Below, one piece after another: positions 6,167 to 6,805 of a stretch of DNA of 6,805 bases. The stretch lies in NCBI GenBank assembly GCA_003551265.1, contig PUMG01000002.1:1-6805 (forward strand), given 5' to 3'. Source of the DNA: Halovenus sp. GTDB lineage: Archaea > Halobacteriota > Halobacteria > Halobacteriales > Haloarculaceae. Position 1 is the stretch's first letter; each line of letters begins with the position of its first letter. Made by a program: the position numbers and the translations under genes. The notes under the pieces were generated by a model. It worked only from the letters and a program-made list of their open reading frames with translations, was not told the origin of the DNA and did no database searches.

Positions 6167-6396
6167 CAGTGAGTGTGAGTGTTGACATATCGCCATCCGG
6201 TAGAACTGGCGGGGGAAACCCACCTTTCAACAGCGAGGGGGTCCCGCCGTTGAGTGATCAGCGAAACAGCTGAACCCCTCGATAGCTGGCAAATCGAGAC
6301 TACAGCCAAACACGGCTGAACGAGGTTTGAGATAGGGTCAAAACATATGCAGACCACTCCACGGCGGGCGGGAATCGCGTACGCTCTGTTCCGCAA

Positions 6397-6414
6397 CCGG
6401 CGTTCGGTGGCCGG
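6397..6414. repeat. Small hairpin upstream of tnpB, possible left-end structure of the element
   Basis: CCGGC and GCCGG form a 5-base stem with an 8-base loop (GTTCGGTG), about 45 bases before the tnpB start. IS200/IS605-type elements carry a subterminal hairpin near the left end, so this is one candidate. The stem is short enough to occur by chance. Confidence 0.25.
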
Positions 6415-6428
6415 CCAACTCCCGAACG

Positions 6429-6435
6429 TTTATAA
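6429..6435 (+). promoter_or_regulatory. TATA-like element of tnpB
   Basis: TTTATAA is a near-consensus haloarchaeal TATA box. Its centre is about 27 bases before GTG 6459, which favours a leaderless GTG start; ATG 6450 would be only about 18 bases away and probably outside the transcript. Confidence 0.5.
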
Positions 6436-6445
6436 TACTATGCGG

Positions 6446-6455
6446 CCACATGTGG
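6446..6455. repeat. Perfect 10-base palindrome just before the tnpB start
   Basis: CCACATGTGG is self-complementary over its whole length and lies between the TATA box and GTG 6459, covering the alternative ATG at 6450. It could bind a dimeric protein or be part of the element's end. The next bases (TATGTGG) repeat half of it. Confidence 0.35.
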
Positions 6456-6458
6456 TAT

Positions 6459-6805
6459 GTGGTATTGAAACGCACCGCCCGCGTCAAACTCGCCATTCCC
6501 GACGACCGGCGGGACGACCTCAAACGGACGATGCTAACGTTCCGAGAGGTCGCCCAACGGTTCGCAGACCGTGGATGGGAACGAGACGAGGACGGCTACG
6601 TTATCACATCCAGAACGCGCCTTCAGTCGCTCGCCTACAAGCAGATCCGCGAGGACACGGAGTTACACTCGGATCTGTGCATCGGCGCGGTGAACCTCGC
6701 CGCCGACAGCCTTCGGAGCGCGGTCGAACGCATGAAGGCCGGCAAGAACGCTGGCAAGCCAACGTTCACCGCACCGACTGTAGAGTACAACACCAACGCG
6801 GTGTC
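6459..6805 (+). CDS. tnpB: TnpB family RNA-guided endonuclease of an IS200/IS605 (IS1341-type) element, N-terminal part only
   Basis: The open frame runs off the right edge after 115 codons, so only the N-terminal part of a protein normally near 400 residues is visible. It matches a recurrent haloarchaeal TnpB type: VLKRTARVKL at the start, then FADRGWERDEDGYVITSRTR (35-54), LQSLAYKQIRE, LCIGAVNLAADSLRSAVERM, and the KAGKPTFTAPTVEYNTNAV segment (about 97-115) that leads into the next strand region. TnpB proteins are RNA-guided nucleases that help IS200/IS605 elements persist by cutting empty donor sites. The RuvC catalytic residues, zinc finger and the 3' guide-RNA region are beyond the window, so whether it is intact cannot be judged. 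GTG 6459 is preferred over the in-frame ATG 6450 because of TATA spacing. No TnpA Y1 transposase gene lies upstream, so the element is probably of the TnpB-only type. Confidence 0.85.
   Translation, partial: MVLKRTARVKLAIPDDRRDDLKRTMLTFREVAQRFADRGWERDEDGYVITSRTRLQSLAYKQIREDTELHSDLCIGAVNLAADSLRSAVERMKAGKNAGKPTFTAPTVEYNTNAV

Larger units (their letters stand above)
6139..6458. other. Noncoding gap between the GNAT gene and tnpB with several small inverted repeats
   Basis: About 320 bases hold no convincing gene on either strand. Besides the two promoters, small stems are visible: GGCGGG/CCCGCC (6208-6213 with 6243-6248), CTCGAT/ATCGAG (6278-6283 with 6293-6298), CAGCC/GGCTG (6303-6307 with 6314-6318), TTTGA/TCAAA (6326-6330 with 6338-6342), and CCGGC/GCCGG (6397-6401 with 6410-6414). 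The left end of the tnpB-bearing element should lie somewhere here, but no end or target duplication can be marked. Confidence 0.5.

Noticed and set aside
6139..6396. An 86-residue in-frame N-terminal extension of the GNAT protein back to ATG 6396
   Set aside because: It has no recognisable domain and ignores the TATA-like element at 6161-6166 placed for a start at 6138; the GNAT fold begins at MEIRHVEG.
6450..6458. ATG 6450 as the tnpB start
   Set aside because: It is in frame and possible, but it lies only about 18 bases from the TATA centre and inside a perfect palindrome; GTG 6459 has the right spacing.
1..6805. CRISPR array, tRNA or rRNA genes
   Set aside because: No regularly spaced repeats, no tRNA-like cloverleaf segments and no rRNA sequence were recognised on either strand.

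Overview
The window looks like chromosomal DNA of a halophilic archaeon (class Halobacteria). The signs are high G+C content by eye, strongly acidic proteins rich in Asp and Glu, a twin-arginine lipoprotein signal followed by an acidic linker, and TATA-like elements about 25 bases upstream of several start codons, the pattern of leaderless haloarchaeal transcripts. The genus cannot be fixed from the sequence alone.

Layout, left to right. Positions 1-871 (minus) hold a membrane protein with four predicted helices, a coiled coil and a DUF1508/YegP-like domain; its C-terminus runs off the left edge. Positions 944-3975 form a methionine-synthesis segment: metY (O-acetylhomoserine sulfhydrylase, minus) and metX (homoserine O-acetyltransferase, minus), with a small cupin gene (plus) lodged between them on the opposite strand. 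MetX would activate homoserine with an acetyl group and MetY would exchange that group for sulfide to give homocysteine. Positions 4135-5181 (plus) encode a Tat-exported lipoprotein whose body resembles the extracytoplasmic P1 domain of the SecD translocation factor but has no membrane-spanning part. It meets, tail to tail with only 3 bases between stop codons, a minus-strand gene for an IsdG/ABM-type monooxygenase (5185-5505). Positions 5617-6138 (minus) encode a GNAT acetyltransferase with codon use unlike its neighbours. A noncoding stretch of about 320 bases with several small inverted repeats follows, and from 6459 to the right edge lies the N-terminal third or so of a TnpB (IS200/IS605, IS1341-type) protein with no TnpA beside it.

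Most genes appear to be transcribed singly; the strand switches repeatedly and there is no long operon. Two well-formed inverted repeats stand out as possible operators: one between the divergent metY and cupin promoters (2270-2295), and one that brackets the TATA-like element of the IsdG/ABM gene (5526-5546). The most unusual protein is the SecD-P1-like lipoprotein. The right end (GNAT gene, hairpin-rich gap, TnpB) looks like an accessory patch.
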